A stretch of DNA of 64,000 nucleotides from NCBI GenBank assembly GCA_947247005.1, contig OX365954.1, forward strand, positions 2,186,001 through 2,250,000. Reading direction: 5' to 3'. Below, piece by piece: positions 10,500-21,700 of this stretch. Each line of letters starts with the position of its first letter. Position 1 is the stretch's first letter. Source of the DNA: Spisula solida. Lineage: Eukaryota > Mollusca > Bivalvia > Venerida > Mactridae. Position numbers and translations under genes: made by a program. Below the pieces are notes generated by a model, which was given only the letters and a program-made list of their open reading frames with translations, was not told where the DNA came from and did not search any database.

Positions 10500-11348
10500 A
10501 GAAGGTTTGAGAACCACGTTAATTTGCGTGCAATATATGTGTTGAATTATTTTGGTATTAATGACTTGTGTTTCTATTTTTTTACGCAAGAGCGTATTTA
10601 CAACTGCATGTATTGATCTACGCACTGGGCTATTTCAGCAAAATGTATGCGAACGTACAAACTGTAAGCAAAGACTGGTGAATGGGTAAACGTTGTAATG
10701 TTACCAAATTACCAAATAAATGTATGACTATCTAATTACCAACATAATCGATACCATTGTAACATATTTATTCACATGTTATCATTAAGTAATACTCTGT
10801 GACCTGTGAATAAGATGAAATAAAGTTACTGCTCTGTTCTGTTTATTGATAATCTAGTTATAAGTTGGTCACCTCTTTTGTAATGGAAAGACACCAATCA
10901 CAAGCCAACTTGAACAATGACGATATCATCAAAGGGAGAGTAATCTTATTAAAGCTCACTACATTAATATAACACAGTTATCTTTCTTGAATGACGTTAA
11001 ATGTCTCCATGTATACGAGTGTAAGTGTTGTGTGTGGAGCTCTGTGTACTATTTACGTTCTTAACAAACTAGTGACACATTTATGCTACTGTACATAGTC
11101 ATACGAATACCCAAGTATTATTTCCTCATAAATATGTTTTCTGTATGATATCAAATCAAACAGATGACGCTTCTTACTAGTGCAAGTATGCATTGTACCA
11201 ATGTGTTACATAAATGTGAATGAAAGCGATTGTTACCCCTTGTAACTTGTAAAAACGTTTAAACAACACAGTTGGCACGATTGGGTTTGTCTAGATTAGA
11301 TTATATTTATTTCACTTACCGTGACTATATTCTGATTTTTAGAACAAA
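10500..11348. other. Intergenic, no gene seen
   Basis: AT-rich sequence with no ORF of note and no recognisable repeat on either strand. Confidence 0.5.
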
Positions 11349-11590
11349 TCGCTGGCTTAAAATTAGAAGTAGTAAGTACTACTTACGACCTTATAAGACT
11401 AAGCATATTTGAAATCTGCATCTCAAGGTGCTTCTTACGAGCCTATATGATGAAAATCGGAAGTGATCATGTTGACCAAACTGAAGTTTAAAAGCTTGTT
11501 TTTCCATACGTAAAGAGTAGTTTTTTGACAGTTTTTTTCCTTGTTTTTTGTCAAAGTATTGATTGTGTACTTACGACCCAGTGGAAGATT
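11349..11590. mobile_element. MITE, TCGCTGGCTTAG family, decayed copy
   Basis: Begins TCGCTGGCTTAAAATTAGAA. The interior shares GATCATGTTGACCAAACTGA and AAAGCTTGTTTTTCC with the copy at 5999. An extra inverted GTAAGTACTACTTAC lies just inside the left end. The right end is degenerate (TACTTACGACCC near 11570), so its boundary is approximate. Confidence 0.65.
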
Positions 11591-11718
11591 GGGATTACTT
11601 TCTGGTAAAACTATCACTGTACTGACTGAAAGAGAAGTATATACATGTATGCAAAACATCAATGTACACTCTAAAACTATACTTAACTAGGGGGCAGCAT
11701 ACTCCTCGGATCAATTGG

Positions 11719-11778
11719 GTGTAAAAGGGCATTCATACTTTAGTTAATATTAATTCGAATATGAATGCTCTTGTACAC
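11719..11778. repeat. Hairpin, 19-bp arms
   Basis: 11719-11737 pairs with 11760-11778 at 17 of 19 positions (arm core GGCATTCATA). The loop is about 22 bases. It may be the core of a small foldback element bounded by GGGGGC and GCCCC. Confidence 0.6.
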
Positions 11779-12059
11779 GTGTCGAGCCCCTTCTGGACAC
11801 AGCCCTAACGTGGTACGTCTAATATGGATGTTTTAATGGGTTTTTGTTTAATACTGATGTATCTAATATAAAACTGAACAATTCGTATAAGATACATAAA
11901 TAAACTGATGATTTCCCAAATACTTTATAGATATTGGTAAAAATTCTGATGTCCCCTTCACCATAAACTAGGGCCCTGAACTGCCCCCACCTTACAGTCT
12001 TGTATACCTATATGTACTCTAGCATCTCGCGAACGTGTCTTACATAATTATTGCTTATA

Positions 12060-12264
12060 TCGCTGACTTAGAATGAGAACGTCGTTAGTACAAAATCAAT
12101 ATTTTGAGAAAACAAGAACTAATACGCTTTACTTATGGAAAAACAAGCTTTTTCAACTTCAGTTTGGTCCACTTTTGATGAAAATAGGCTCATAAGAAGC
12201 GCTTTGTGATGCAGATTTCAAATACAACGTATGTAATTACGACCTTATCATTCTAAGCCAGCGA
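12060..12264. mobile_element. MITE, TCGCTGGCTTAG family, 205 bp with TA target duplication
   Basis: Left end TCGCTGACTTAGAATGAGAA, right end CATTCTAAGCCAGCGA. It is flanked by TA at 12058-12059 and TA at 12265-12266. The interior is in the opposite direction to the 5999 copy (GAAAAACAAGCTTTTTCAAC). The TA duplication supports Tc1/mariner-type movement. Confidence 0.8.
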
Positions 12265-12578
12265 TATGTAACGTTTATGTTATGTATATTATTACAGTAT
12301 ATGTATATCTTATCATTATTATGCATGTTACGTTATCTTCATGGGCCTAAAGGCCTATTGAATTTGAAATGAAAATAAACGTAATCATCATAAATGACAT
12401 GACCCTACCAGTGTAGTATATAGTTATAAGTTCACACAATGTAATGTTACTATATTTAATACAAATAATATACATGAAGATCTAACTGCGCATGACTGTG
12501 AACAGCTACAAGATATGAACAGACAAGTTTCAACATAGATGGTGTTCACTGCGCATGCTTGGTGAATGTGCTCTGTAC

Positions 12579-12586
12579 TATATATA
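12579..12586 (+). promoter_or_regulatory. TATA box of the vWA gene
   Basis: TATATATA lies about 100 bp before the splice donor of the presumed non-coding first exon. Transcription would start near 12610. Its placement suits a core promoter, but no start site can be proved from sequence. Confidence 0.55.
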
Positions 12587-12609
12587 CAACGAGTATGGTT
12601 ATTTTACAA

Positions 12610-13068
12610 CAAACTGCAACCGAATCACATTGAGACAACTGTGATATAAACGTTAAAGAAGCACTACAGTAGTTACCTCCCTTATAATGTAAGTACACTT
12701 CATGGTCTAATATAATAATGTTTTAACCTATAAATGTACTAATTAAATGTTAATTAATACGATCTTGTGTACCAATTTTATTGAATTATTTTATTAAAAT
12801 GAAGATTGTAGCTATATTTTACTAAATGTTATTACTGCCGAGCATAGCCTTTATTTGCCAGTCAGCTTTCGGCTGAAATATGGCAGGCATATGAGTGCCT
12901 CCACCCTTGTTTGGACCCAGGTCACCAGATTAGACGGCAAGCGCGCTAACCAAGTAATGGAGTCTTTTTAAAAAGCGGTAACCAGTCAGTCAAATATATT
13001 AATAATGCGAAAATGTTAATCACTGTTGTTTTATTCTTTCAGAACACAACTACACACTAAGTTAAAGT
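12610..13068 (+). other. 5' UTR and intron 1 of the vWA gene
   Basis: A non-coding exon is inferred from about 12610 to 12688, ending at a strong donor (AT|GTAAGTAC). The intron runs 12689-13042 and ends TTATTCTTTCAG. The second exon starts at 13043, 26 bases before the ATG. The intron contains a SINE on the minus strand. Confidence 0.6.
12837..12963 (-). mobile_element. tRNA-derived SINE, copy 2 (minus strand, in an intron)
   Basis: On the minus strand it reads TTGGTTAGCGCGCTTGCC, GTCTAATCTGGTGACCTGGG, then a tail with GGAGGCACTCATATGCC, TGCCATATTTCAGCCG and TGGCAAATAAAGGCTATGC. The tail matches the copy at 4423 almost base for base apart from the internal deletion there. This copy is the more complete of the two. 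Confidence 0.82.
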
Positions 13069-14505
13069 ATGGCTTTACCAAATGGACCTTTGGAGATTGT
13101 GTTCTCCTTTGATACAACTGGTAGTATGTCATCATGCCTGAAAGAAGTACGAGGTCGTGTGTCCGATATGGTACAACGGCTTCAGGCAGATATCCCAGAC
13201 ATCAAGATGGCGGTGTTTGCACATGGAGATTACTGCGACTACCACAACTACGTCACCAAGTTTGTCGATTTTACAGACGAAGTAGCTAAACTGGTAGATT
13301 TCACGAACACTGTGAGTAGTACAGGTGGAGGTGGAGGTAATGGTGATGAATGTTATGAGCTGGTGTTACACGAAGTCCGTACCAAGCTTTCATGGACTCC
13401 CGGATCACAGCGAGCGCTTGTCATGATAGGTGACTGTAATCCACATGAACCAGACTATCCACAGAATACACTCAAGTTAAACTGGAGAGAGGAAGCTGAC
13501 GAGTTGAAAGACATCGGTGTTAGAATTTATTCGGTACAATGCAAAAACCGTAATAATGCCACCAAGTTTTATGCCGACATCGCTCGCCGTACACATGGTC
13601 ATCATCTGAAGCTGAGTGATTTCAAGAACGTTTTTGACTTTCTCATGGCTGTTTGTTACCGCGAGAAGGACGGTACATTGCTTATAAACTATGAAAAAGA
13701 AGTTCGATCGCGCAGTACACCTATAAACAAGGACTTACATAATCTGTTCGGTGATTTAAGGGATGGTACGGGGTCAGAGTCAGGATTAGACGCACCATCA
13801 ACCAGCGGTAAATGTGCTGCAGGGAAAATACCAAAACCAAAAGTAACCGGGACGAAGAAAGCTGTCGGTTTAAAGCCAAAGTATACCACTGCAACGACAA
13901 AAAGATCGACCATTAAATCACCTAAAACTGTTAAAACTAGTTTTAAAACAGTTCCTGCCAACAAGAAGTATATGGACAAATACTTACCGAAACATTGTCG
14001 TGAAAATGTGTCAGAGAATTACTTCCTTCTCCGTGACATGAATTGGTCAGAATGGAAACAGGTGATTTCTCCCAGTGCTCGCGTGACTGATGATATGAAG
14101 ATCACGGAACCAAGAACGGGAGGTGGAAGTGGATACAGGACAAACGCCATATTTGGCGGGAAAACGAAAATGGCAGCTATTTACGAGGTGAGCGTACAAA
14201 CCAAACCACATTCCAGAAAATTCGTTGTCTTCAGCAAAGTATGTCGTGGCTTTGCTTCTGGTAAAAACTGGGAAAATCAATTGTTTGGCAGAAAAGGGAT
14301 TAAAACACAAATTGACAATGTTGTTAAAAAGAACTGCAACGTCTTCGTTCGAAGAATGCTTCTTCGCAGTGACAAGACAAGTGTCAAGGTCAGACACGCC
14401 ATACGAAGATACGACTATGCATGGAAACCTTTAAGGTCTACGAGAGACGGACACAGACAAGTAATTAAGGGAGAAGTTGAAATCTCGTGCGAAATGGAGA
14501 TATAA
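13069..14505 (+). CDS. vWA-domain protein, vwkA-type, without kinase domain
   Basis: One 478-codon exon. Residues 8-195 form a von Willebrand factor A domain. The metal site is FDTTGSMSS (D15, T17, S19), with further family marks FAHGDYCDYHN (50-60), TGGGGGNGDECYEL (85-98) and ALVMIGDCNPHEP. These resemble the vWA domain of vwkA-type alpha-kinases, which use D-x-T-G-S. Residues 235-300 are a Lys/Thr/Ser/Pro-rich linker with no signal peptide or membrane segment. Residues 301-478 form a separate basic domain with YFLLRDMNWSEWKQV, FGGKTKMAAIYEVSV and KFVVFSKVCRGFASGKNW. I do not recognise it as an alpha-kinase catalytic domain. Likely cytoplasmic or nuclear, with function unknown. Start codon: first ATG after the splice acceptor at 13042. 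The intronless coding part could reflect retro-origin followed by gain of a 5' exon. Confidence 0.9.
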   Translation: MALPNGPLEIVFSFDTTGSMSSCLKEVRGRVSDMVQRLQADIPDIKMAVFAHGDYCDYHNYVTKFVDFTDEVAKLVDFTNTVSSTGGGGGNGDECYELVLHEVRTKLSWTPGSQRALVMIGDCNPHEPDYPQNTLKLNWREEADELKDIGVRIYSVQCKNRNNATKFYADIARRTHGHHLKLSDFKNVFDFLMAVCYREKDGTLLINYEKEVRSRSTPINKDLHNLFGDLRDGTGSESGLDAPSTSGKCAAGKIPKPKVTGTKKAVGLKPKYTTATTKRSTIKSPKTVKTSFKTVPANKKYMDKYLPKHCRENVSENYFLLRDMNWSEWKQVISPSARVTDDMKITEPRTGGGSGYRTNAIFGGKTKMAAIYEVSVQTKPHSRKFVVFSKVCRGFASGKNWENQLFGRKGIKTQIDNVVKKNCNVFVRRMLLRSDKTSVKVRHAIRRYDYAWKPLRSTRDGHRQVIKGEVEISCEMEI

Positions 14506-14827
14506 GGGATTCTTTAAGAGATTCGTGTTTTACTGAATGAAAACCTCGGCTGGTTCCGAGCATAGAATCTAATGGCAAGGATAAGAGACTACCGTTATGA
14601 GTTAGATGCCGATTATGGACATACTTGTGATTGCTTTACAAGCATTGTATGGACATGTGCTTTGTGTTCAATCATCTTGTATCATTATTGTACATATATT
14701 TATATCGTATGGTTGTCATGGTGATTGCTGTATACAATGTAAATTATTGTAAATATGCATTTGTGCACATTTTATGATTTCTTTTAATGTTGTTTGATAT
14801 GTTGTTTGTGGTTAATGTTTTGTCTTG

Positions 14828-14833
14828 AATAAA
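14828..14833 (+). terminator. Polyadenylation signal of the vWA gene
   Basis: AATAAA lies 323 bp after the stop codon, in an AT-rich stretch. It is the first clear signal downstream on this strand. Confidence 0.6.
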
Positions 14834-14956
14834 AAACATATTATTATCAAAGAAAATGCGTTCGTTGTGAATATTGTACACTAGTAGCAATACTGTGGTT
14901 ATTACTATTATTATAACTTATGTTAGAGTATGGCTGAAAGAACCTAATGGACATGA

Positions 14957-15085
14957 CAAAGATCGAGCAATGTCGGTGCAGAACAACGCTTAGAACTCCA
15001 CAATAACCCACCATGGAAAGGATTTCGCGAAAGACTTCAAAAACTGTATCCAGATTTTATGTCACAACTTTTAAATGGCACATAA
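14957..15085 (+). pseudogene. Possible exon remnant, 42 codons
   Basis: An open frame between TGA (14954) and TAA (15083) whose last two-thirds look protein-like: LELHNNPPWKGFRERLQKLY, then PDFMSQLL. The composition is better than chance frames nearby, but there is no clear acceptor and I cannot name a family. It could be a decayed last exon, or chance. Confidence 0.2.
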
Positions 15086-15456
15086 CATACTTTTGTTGTT
15101 ACACATAGACCACTATAAAATAATATATTCTACATTGTTGCAGTGTTGTTTTCTCATGGACGCTGGAGCATGGCAATCAAGTTTGATAAACATGAAAAGT
15201 GTAGTTTTGAATATCGGAAAATGGCAATCTTTTAATTTCCAAACTGCATTAAACATGTATACATGTATTACCAACTGTCCTACATGGGATCAGATTCTCC
15301 GGTTTTCTAAGTAGATAGTCTATTCAAAATCGACTTAAAGTACTGCTGTTGTATGGAGCGCTCGCTAGTTTACATTTCACAATATACAGCTACACACTTC
15401 GGGTTGGCTTGTGTTGTAACAGATGTCCAGGTCTCACACGTACAAGTGATAATGCT

Positions 15457-15462
15457 TTTATT
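15457..15462 (-). terminator. Polyadenylation signal of the C1q-domain gene
   Basis: AATAAA on the minus strand, about 40 bp after the stop codon at 15503. The position is close but workable. Confidence 0.55.
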
Positions 15463-15502
15463 AAGAAACACAAGCAATATGCAGCGTATGTGGAACATTA
15501 CT

Positions 15503-15789
15503 TTAATACAATAAAAACCCGGAGAAAGAAGAGAAACGACTGTTATCGCCGTCTTGTACAGATTTGTCGGTCCATCTATAGTTAGCCACCCAGACTTGCT
15601 GGCCTTGACGTAACGGTAATACTACAAGGTTAGCACCCTGTGCCTCGTGGTAAGTGTGCATAGTATCAGATATAGCGTCCAATTGGTTTTCACCATCAAC
15701 GACCAACTTAACCACAGCTTGATTTACACCATTTGTTGATATGGAGAAATAAAACACGTAAAGGCCATCAAGCGGACAGTTGAACATAC
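15503..15789 (-). CDS. C1q-domain gene, exon 3
   Basis: Codes the last 95 residues from GMFNCPLDG to the stop, the bulk of the C1q fold. The acceptor is CTAG at 15790-15793 on the minus strand, preceded by a pyrimidine-rich tract. Confidence 0.9.
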
Positions 15790-18700
15790 CTAGAACAAGA
15801 ATAAAACATACATTTTTGTACACTGTATTCATGTGTATAGGTGTATTTCTAGGTTATGCATGTTTATGTACTTTAACCATAGAGTTTATATAGTAAATCC
15901 CCCCGTTTAGCTACTAGTCCAGTCATTCTACAGAAAAAAATAGGCTTAACCTCAAACAAATTGCAAAAGAAATAAATTTGACTGTTTTGGCATCAGAAAA
16001 CATTGACAAATAACATATCAAAAGTCTAGAAAAATCTAGGGTGGGGAAGATGCCGAAAAATTAACATATCTAAGGTCACTATTGGAAACACTAAAGCTGC
16101 TTTTATGACAGTGTTTATTTTCATTTCCATGTAACCTAAGTGCGCATATCCATAAGGTACATAGTAAAGTAATTGGAATATGAACAATATTATAAAGAAA
16201 TGAAAATAACGTGGCATAGATAACAAATCAAACCATTTTTGATTTAATATAGATGCTTAAAAACCATTACAAGTGGGTGGGGTAATGGAGTGTGACAATC
16301 TCAGAAACAAGTTCCGGTGTAACCTCGTATACTGTCTACCGAACTGAATTGTTATATGTGAAAGTCCTGACGCTGCAAGCATAAATTGCAAATATGATGG
16401 CGTTCTGTGGATTTCAAGATGGCGTCCAAGATGGCCGTCTTCAGTTAAAATAAAAATAGATACCTGAAAAAAAGCAGGAATATATGATAAAATCCATTGA
16501 AATTAATGTCCCTAAAGGATGTATATGTATCAAATATTCAGGTATATTACTTCCAACTCTGTATCCCAAATTAGTATCGGCGTGTTTCTGTGAATCACTG
16601 GTTGTAAACAGTATCTCTACTTCATTATCCTTGGATACAGTGCGACTTGAAACTACTTTATATGTATGTATGAATCCGAGATCAAACTAGCAATCAGGTC
16701 AATACCATGCCATGTATTATGTCCACCAATATTGCTAAGTGTGCGACTGTGTGGTGTTGTAAGATTGAATTGACAGTAACTGTTGGAATATATGTTCCAT
16801 GTTATAAAGCAACACATACATCACTGTGACACACATCTGTATTTCAGAGAGAATGTGACACCAAACAATTTAAAATAACTCAAACCGCATATATATACTA
16901 ATGTATTCAAAGGAATTTCGAGACAAAGGTTGATAAAAAAGATTACATCAAGCTGTAATGGGGGAGTTTCCAAATAATCCAGCAGAGTTATCTCTGCACC
17001 GCCCTTGTCAAATAAGAGGTATACACCTGATGCTGGCTATCTCTGTGTACAGCAGGTTTACATTGAATTATAGTAGGAGAATGTGGAGTATTCAATCAAC
17101 TGACCTTATCTAATTAACGAATTAAGGTTTATTTTGCAGAATAAACTAATTAACACTTCAGTTTTAGAAAAGATGAACTTTAATATACATTACTTACTAT
17201 TGTAAATTCTCCTTTGTAATGGTTCTGGTGGGTTTGATGGTAGAATACATGTAGATTTAATTAATGTGATCTGATACACTAGAATACTTGTAATATATGC
17301 TTTTAATATGAAATATATGCTTTTAATATGATAGTTTACGCATCTTAAGTAAAACAAAATCGTTATTTGTGTTTGTGTTTAGTATCTACTGAGTACATGT
17401 ATTTTAATTAGGAGTGAAATATGATAGGATGTAGATCATGTTTAAAATTTAATGAATCTTCTTAAACCTATTTTCCTTTATATATAGTGTACAAATATAT
17501 ATACCAAGTGATATTCGTATCAGTAGTGGTTCACTATATTATGTATTATTAAATACTCATAGAACAATCTTAACCTCACAGCCGCCATTGTCAAGTTCAA
17601 CCTTTTGATTCATGATGCCCTTGAATGTATAAACTATGAAGAAGCAATACTATACGGATATACAGACGTCCTTGGACTTAATAGAATAATTTCTGTATTA
17701 CCTTTTAATACATTTACATATTATTTGTGATGCGCTTTTAAATATTTATTTAATGACAAAATGTAACAATTATTTCTATTATTGTAGTGTGTGCAGAATG
17801 GCCCTGCGATTCCCGTTTCGCCTTTAAATTTCTTCCATTTCTTCACACTGCTTTCAATGTACACATAATGACTTTCCTACAATACATGTTTGAAGATATG
17901 AAGAAGTTATATATTCCTCCTAGCTGTCAACTTGCACATTTCATCCAAACCCGGAGGCAGGTTACTCCCCAGAGATGCTGCTCCCTCCAGGTTGGGTTGT
18001 CAGCCCGTGATCTTGTCTCCTTCGTTCGATTGCAATATATTCTGTTCCAGACTAATGTGTCGGGCGTTGTCTATCCACTGTTACAGCAAGGTTTGGGGAG
18101 ATAGGTGTTATCTCTTCATGAAGACTGCAGACCTGCCTGATTCAAATGAGTCCGATCAGTGAATGGCTAAGTTTTGGACGTGTCAGAACACTAGTTGAAG
18201 ACTATGTTCCTCACATGGGTTGTACAATTTGTGAAAGCAGTTGTTTGCTAATCAATGTTCTGGTAGATCCTCTGCCTTTGAAGGTGTCCAAGTATTTCAG
18301 TACATGTCATTTGTGTATTAAAGTTATTGCCAGATACAAAATCAGTGGACATGGCTGGAAGAAGTTAGCTGATGTATTATGCGGCCCTCTTTTCCAGCAA
18401 GGCATTTGCACTTCGCTGTGACTGCATTGTTTATCACTTCTTTATATAAAGCTTGTATATTACATAACTATACTGAATTACGTATACTTCTTAAAAAATG
18501 AAACAAATATAGCTTTAACCCAAAAAATGCTGATTGTCATACTAGTTCAGCCTAAATGATATCGTTGAAAATATCAAGCAGTTTATGCTTAAGGCTGAAT
18601 ATAATGTATTAATTGAGTTATTATTTATTATAATATGTGTAATTTTAAATCTTCCTTCCCCCTGTAGAATCCTTCCCTGGTAATTAATTATTTAATTATA

Positions 18701-21700
18701 ATTTAACAACAGACCAGCGGTAATACTTTGAAACCTTCTTAAACTCTATGTTAATCTCTGCTGTGAGCGAAGCGTAGTATAACTTCTATACCTCTTATTT
18801 GCTACTTCCGCTTATCAGTAGCCTGTCTGAAACTCCCCCATTAAAGGTACACCGATTGTCCTACAGAACATTTCTTTATCCGGCATAAATCTCCTGCTTT
18901 TCAACACTACCGGATTCTGTGTATTGTCAAATTGACGAAAACCATTTTTCTAAGTGTGTAATTATGTTAAGAACAATCAGCAACATTTTAGAAATTAAAT
19001 GCGTGTTTAGTATCTTGCCGAGTCGGCCAAGACTTAGGGGTGCTTTTCAGATCAGAAGATCATGTTGGACTGGTGAAAAATACCTTCCATAGCAAGTGAA
19101 TTACCAGTATACACACAATCGCACACCTATCACGAACATCATCAGTGTTTTGTCCATATTGAAAGACAAAGTGTATAGACATACAAGTCAGGAAGTATAT
19201 TTTTGTCTGTAACTCAATTAATTGATACTTGGGTAAGTTTAATTAGGTTTAATTATAAGGAATGTTTTAATTCAAAAAGTCTAACGCATTTCAATTGGTA
19301 TAGTTTCAAAAACAATGCAAATATCGAAGTGGAGATTGCGTTTGAATGTCAAATGATGTACGAACAACAATATGATTTAAAGGTAGATATATGATACATC
19401 GGTTCGTGTCTGAGATTGAACCAAAGTGCCAGGTCAAACCGTAGGAAATGCTATTATTTACATGCATATTTGTTTTCTTACCGTAATGTTCTCCTTTACA
19501 TATCTTGCAAACTTGCATAATTCCTCGCAAGAGGCTTGTAAAATGTTCATGTATAAAGGTCAAGGACCACGTTAGCTTGTTTGCACTATAATTTAAAAGA
19601 TAAGACAAACGTATCAATACGATCTTCGGACGATGCCCGTCTATCACTCTTTGTCCATGATGTAATGCCGCGAGCGGTGTGTACATATCGGATACACGTG
19701 CATCGTTCGAAGTCCGGATGACTATCGTCCAGCGTCCGAGTGGTTTGTGACCAAGGTATTACTGAGGGGCAACGATCACTTAATAACTTGGACAAAATCT
19801 ATCGGAGGCCGGACTATGTCCATGTACCCTATGTGTACCTGATGTATAGGCATTGTGCGGACGCTGGCCGATGAGCAGCAAGCATTTCTAAAACAATACT
19901 TAAATTACTCCTGTCGCCTAATGATCGGCCGATGCCCGCTCGCTCGGCATCCGGTCCGATTAGACCAAAGTACGCCTACCGACCATCGGACGCCAATCGC
20001 ATTGACCCGATTTCTCCCTTTGAAAACCAGCATTCATTGACTATGTCCAATTGAAGTGGAGTAAATATTACATGATTTGTTGTATAACATGATTTAATTA
20101 TGTGTTTAGCCGGTCTTCCGTAATGTCGCCTTGTGTTATTATTGATTTAATCAATTGTATTATAACCGCTCTCAATATATCGACAATAATCAGTACAGAC
20201 CTGCTCCGTAGATATATTCCCACTAAAATCGATTGAAATGCATTGATGGAGTAGAATGAAAATAACACCGAGCAGTAGTTGATCAATTATTCAGGAAAGT
20301 GTTCACCCGATCCATAAATAAATCCAGTTTATTGAAGGAAAAAACAAACAACAATTCGATTTCATAACAATATATTAATACTTGTTGGAATACTTGTTAA
20401 CATCTAGTAGTTCAATGCCCGACCTTAGACCTGCGTTCAATGCTGGCTAGAATGTGTCCGTAGTAGGTACACGCTCGACATTAGATCTAAACTTAATGCT
20501 GACTGGAGAAGGTTCAGTTAGACATTCTTACTAGTGTACATCCACAGTGCAACACTCGACCTTAGATCTACATTGAATGCTGCAGGAGTAGGTCCAATTA
20601 ATCATAAGTTCAATCTTTACTAGATTATGCCCACAGTACAATGTTCGACATTAAACCTACAGGACAAGGTTCGGTTAGACTTATTACGTTAAATGCTTGC
20701 AAGAGAAGGTCAAGAGTGCAGGAACCGATCTTAGAACAAATTGGAATATTGGATTAGGTCCAGTTAGACTATACGTTATATGCTTGCCGGAGTAGGTTCA
20801 AGTAGACCTACATAAAAATGCTTGCTGGGGTTTGTCAAGAGTACCGGACTCCTTATACATACCTTAAATGCTTGCTGGAATACAAATGTAGGGCCAGTTC
20901 AGACCTACGTTCAAGACTTGCTAAAATGGGTCCATTTAAACCATCGTTCAATGCTATCTATAGTATGTCCACAGTGCAACGATCGACCTAAGACCTGCGT
21001 TCAATGCTGGCTAGAGTTGGCCTACAGTGCAAGGCTAGATCTAAAACTTAAGTTCGATGCATACTTGTAAGATTAGGTCAAGTTAGACCTACGTTTTGAG
21101 TTTGTTTGAATAGGCCAAGAGTATGTGCAGCCCTAAATCTAGACCTGTTTACAAAGCTAGGTTACCTCTACATGTGTATAATATCACTAAGTTAATTCGT
21201 GAAAGACACAAACAATATCAATAGAAACATTCACAAATGCATTGTTACCCGTGAGGTAGATTAAGACAATGTCCAAAATGCGCTTCCGTAGAGAGGAATT
21301 TTATCTATAATCTCAACGTCAAAATAACGCCGATTTATTTTCTTAAACCATCGTAAAATATTTGACTTTTGTATATAACAAGATGGCTACAGTTACTATT
21401 TTTCAATAATCACTTGAAATGGTTTATGTGTACGTGTTATTTGATATTTAAATAACATATTCACGGAAATATGACGAGATTATGCCTTCGTAATTACACA
21501 GTTCATCGCACGCGCTATGTTGATATGACGTCACTATGGCGAGTTATATTTGCCATGTCGTAGTTCGAAAAAGAACAAGTTTAATGTTAAATTTAATCGT
21601 TTTCCCCACCTTAGATTTTTCTAGACTTTTTATATGATTATAAGCATACATTTATCTACATGATTATCGAAAAAAAAATTCTTTTGCAATTAGTTTGAGG

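Noticed and set aside
14047..14397. 116- and 96-codon minus-strand frames
   Set aside because: Shadows of the vWA coding exon on the opposite strand.
15349..15585. 78-codon plus-strand frame
   Set aside because: Antisense to the last C1q exon and its 3' end; no protein-like character.
17787..18421. 105-, 76- and 91-codon frames in the 5.8-kb element (and their twins 5808 bp on)
   Set aside because: They overlap or break quickly and show no transposase motif. The overlapping 76-codon frame lies across the other two. Not supported as genes.
19306..19686. 126-codon minus-strand frame in the 5.8-kb element
   Set aside because: Longest frame of the unit, but with no recognisable domain or codon pattern. 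Chance remains the simplest reading.
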